DNA from: Alphaproteobacteria bacterium UBA3439
GTDB taxonomy: Bacteria > Pseudomonadota > Alphaproteobacteria > Puniceispirillales > Puniceispirillaceae
NCBI GenBank assembly: GCA_002378605.1
Contig: DFSK01000109.1
Span: 1-16,801 of the forward strand
Reading direction: 5' to 3'
Length of the DNA: 16,801 bases
Below the pieces are notes generated by a model, which was given only the letters and a program-made list of their open reading frames with translations, searched no databases and was not told the origin of the DNA. The position numbers were made by a program, and so were the translations under genes. Shown one piece after another: positions 15,599 to 16,801 of the stretch; positions within the stretch are counted from its first letter, which is position 1; each line of letters opens with the position of its first letter.

Positions 15599-15973
15599 AT
15601 GGATAAAGATCTTTTTGAAACTGGCCTTGAAAAACGTAAAGCAACTCTTGGTGCCGAATATGTCCAAAAATCGCTTGATGGTGCTGATGATTTTTCACGC
15701 CCCTTTCAAGAAGCGATGACCGCTTGGTGCTGGGGCTTTGGCTGGGGCGATGAGGCAATTGACGTCAAAACAAGGTCAATGATGAATCTCAGCATGATTG
15801 GCGCGCTTGGCAAAATGACAGAATGGGAATTGCATTGCCGTGGCGCAATCAACAACGGCGTCACACGCGAAGAATTGCGAGCGATCATCCATGTGATTGG
15901 CATTTATTGCGGCGTGCCGCAGGCGCTGGAATGTATGCGCGCAGCGCGCAAAGTGCTGGATGAGACCGAATAG
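15599..15973 (+). CDS. Carboxymuconolactone decarboxylase (PcaC-like/AhpD superfamily) protein
   Basis: A 124-residue, all-alpha protein of the carboxymuconolactone decarboxylase family. Family features are YVQKSLDGADDFSRPFQE (21-38), CWGFGWGD (44-51), KTRSMMNLSMIGAL (57-70), ELHCRGAINNGVTREELR (77-94) and YCGVPQALE (103-111). PcaC decarboxylates 4-carboxymuconolactone in the protocatechuate branch of the beta-ketoadipate pathway. No other pca gene is in view and many relatives have other roles, so the function is open. The classic AhpD CxxC pair is absent. GGGA before the ATG is a weak Shine-Dalgarno. An inverted repeat upstream suggests its own regulator. Confidence 0.87.
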   Translation: MDKDLFETGLEKRKATLGAEYVQKSLDGADDFSRPFQEAMTAWCWGFGWGDEAIDVKTRSMMNLSMIGALGKMTEWELHCRGAINNGVTREELRAIIHVIGIYCGVPQALECMRAARKVLDETE

Positions 15974-15990
15974 GACATCCGCTTGCGAGA

Positions 15991-16020
15991 ATAGGCAAGG
16001 ATTAGCAAGGATTAGCAAAG
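15991..16020. repeat. Tandem array, 10-bp unit, three imperfect copies
   Basis: ATAGGCAAGG, ATTAGCAAGG and ATTAGCAAAG follow one another directly, 17 bp after the previous gene. Each unit contains TAG, closing one plus-strand frame. Confidence 0.75.
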
Positions 16021-16177
16021 GCTGGCACAAGAAACGGGGCGTCAGGTTCGCGCCCGCGTCAATGTTGTTGATACTTTCGGCGTTGAAACCGTGATCTTCA
16101 GCCAGGCGACCAATACGGTGAAAAATGTGAATAACAAACCAGCTGGCAAAATCCTTGTAAGGCGCGTCGGCAACTAA
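16016..16177 (+). pseudogene. Possible C-terminal remnant of a gene, family unknown
   Basis: From just after a TAG to the TAA at 16175, 53 codons stay open and end in RVNVVDTFGVETVIFS, then KPAGKILVRRVGN. The composition looks protein-like and third positions are varied as in neighbouring genes. There is no ATG or GTG start, and the tandem array with TAG codons sits at its 5' edge. A strong terminator follows 34 bp later. The minus strand is also open across this stretch, so coding on either strand is uncertain. It may be a truncated gene or chance. Confidence 0.3.
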
Positions 16178-16211
16178 TTCATATCCTCCCTTTCGGGATA
16201 AAAAGCCTAAG

Positions 16212-16258
16212 AAAAAACCGCAAAATCGGGAAAAACGCCCGACCGTTTGCGGTTTTTT
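16212..16258. terminator. Strong bidirectional intrinsic terminator
   Basis: AAAAAACCGCAAA (16212-16224) pairs perfectly with TTTGCGGTTTTTT (16246-16258), enclosing a second short stem CGGG/CCCG. The A-run on one side and T-run on the other let it end transcription from both strands. It closes the transcript of the carboxymuconolactone decarboxylase-family gene or of the remnant after it. Confidence 0.88.
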
Positions 16259-16419
16259 GCATTTTTCACTTTCCCCAAAAGGAAAATCAAGACACACTAC
16301 ATCTCGTATGAAACAAGCATGGCTATATCAATTTGTTGATGTCCGGCGTGATCAACGCCCAAACCATAACTTGACCTTCATTCATCCCTACAACGCCCCT
16401 TCGTTAATGGAGTATTGTC

Positions 16420-16713
16420 ATGCGCATGAACGATCATGACCGACGGCAAGATTGCCGCGTCATTCCTTTCGTAAGGCCTGTCACCAATGAGGATAATGTC
16501 GTGACAAGCAGCATCGCTGCTGTCATTGCCGTCACGATTTTACATCATGAGGGCGAGTCACCAGAAGAACGTCTTCTTGAAATCATCGAAGCATCCGGTG
16601 AGGCCGAAGTTCTTGATATTGCTGATGTGCTGGAAGAATTTGAAACGCTTGGTAATGCGCCAATGCCGTTTGACCGGCCAGCGAATGACAATCAATATCT
16701 GACACGCATTTAA
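16420..16713 (+). CDS. 97-residue protein of unknown function
   Basis: I do not recognise this protein. GGAG seven bases before the ATG supports the start; a second in-frame ATG lies two codons on. The N-terminus is polar and basic (MRMNDHDRRQDCR). A short hydrophobic segment (SIAAVIAVTILHH, about 31-43) follows, then an acidic helical region (GESPEERLLEIIEASGEAE) and a C-terminal FDRPANDNQYLTRI. The RPANDN type of ending is seen in several small alphaproteobacterial proteins. The hydrophobic run is too short for a sure membrane span. It stands as a single gene between two terminators. Confidence 0.75.
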   Translation: MRMNDHDRRQDCRVIPFVRPVTNEDNVVTSSIAAVIAVTILHHEGESPEERLLEIIEASGEAEVLDIADVLEEFETLGNAPMPFDRPANDNQYLTRI

Positions 16714-16729
16714 GCCGTAACCATAAAAA

Positions 16730-16759
16730 ACGCTTCGGCAAATGCCGGAGCGTAATTTT
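16730..16759 (+). terminator. Intrinsic terminator after the 97-residue gene
   Basis: ACGCTTCGGC (16730-16739) pairs with GCCGGAGCGT (16744-16753) through one T-G pair, with an AAAT loop. AATTTT follows. It starts 17 bp after the stop codon. Confidence 0.75.
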
Positions 16760-16779
16760 GAAACACAGTGGTTGGCCAG

Positions 16780-16801
16780 GGATTGACCAGGGATTGACCA
16801 G
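16780..16801. repeat. Tandem array, 11-bp unit, running off the window
   Basis: GGATTGACCAG occurs twice exactly (16780-16790, 16791-16801), with a related GGTTGGCCAG just before. The array continues to the last base, so its full length is unknown. Confidence 0.7.

Larger units (their letters stand above)
15974..16419. other. 446-bp stretch without an intact gene
   Basis: It contains a 10-bp tandem array (15991-16020), an open but start-less reading frame (16016-16177), a strong bidirectional terminator (16212-16258) and the leader of the 97-residue gene. Short inverted repeats such as ATCAA-TTTG-TTGAT occur in the leader. I see no RNA gene. Confidence 0.7.

Noticed and set aside
16180..16200. 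Strong minus-strand Shine-Dalgarno (GGGAGGAT) before an ATG
   Set aside because: The ATG is followed by AAT and TAG, giving a two-codon frame; probably chance in a purine-rich stretch.
15776..16297. 173-codon minus-strand open frame
   Set aside because: Much of it is antisense to the carboxymuconolactone decarboxylase-family gene and it crosses the terminator stem; no start with a good Shine-Dalgarno.

Overview
The window looks like chromosomal DNA of an alphaproteobacterium with moderate GC, plausibly a marine Rhodospirillales or SAR116-type lineage; that placement is an inference. It rests on the short alphaproteobacterial type of phosphatidylserine decarboxylase next to pssA, a Fur/Mur-type regulator without C-terminal cysteine pairs, a COQ7-type ubiquinone hydroxylase next to dsbB, a GluQ-type synthetase, and a small RNA carrying the UUUCCUCCCU motif of the alphaproteobacterial MmgR/suhB (alpha-r8) family. 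I see no prophage, insertion sequence or CRISPR array. Most genes are housekeeping.

Layout. (1) 1-2985, minus strand: ribF followed by ileS, which is cut by the window edge. (2) 3259-4814, plus strand: an MscS-type channel whose stop overlaps the start of a ChaC-type gamma-glutamylcyclotransferase. (3) 4847-4932: tRNA-Leu(CAA). (4) 5013-6641, plus strand: a tight set of a YqaA/DedA-like membrane protein, DsbB and a COQ7-type hydroxylase. DsbB passes electrons to quinone and COQ7 helps make ubiquinone, so the pairing makes functional sense. (5) 6716-8111, minus strand: an HNH nuclease with a perfect 19-bp palindrome just upstream, and a phospholipase/carboxylesterase-type hydrolase. (6) 8396-9522, plus strand: gluQ, then the small RNA with its own promoter and terminator. 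(7) 9680-11471, minus strand: an MFS transporter and, upstream, a Fur-family regulator. (8) 11611-12549, plus strand: an EamA transporter, convergent with pssA. (9) 12546-14023, minus strand: psd-pssA, the phosphatidylethanolamine pathway in one overlapping operon. (10) 14161-15264, minus strand: an unrecognised 367-residue protein. I read its N-terminal half as a diverged relative of phage SprT-like zincins that has lost the first histidine of HExxH. (11) 15599-16713, plus strand: a carboxymuconolactone decarboxylase-family protein, a possible gene remnant, a strong bidirectional terminator and a 97-residue protein of unknown function.

The most interesting points are the MmgR-like RNA at 9456-9522, the apparent pseudo-zincin at 14161-15264, two strong inverted repeats placed like operators (7295-7313 and 15517-15532), and short tandem arrays with 10-15 bp units at five separate places, four of them between genes. 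I found no multi-gene defence or mobile system.
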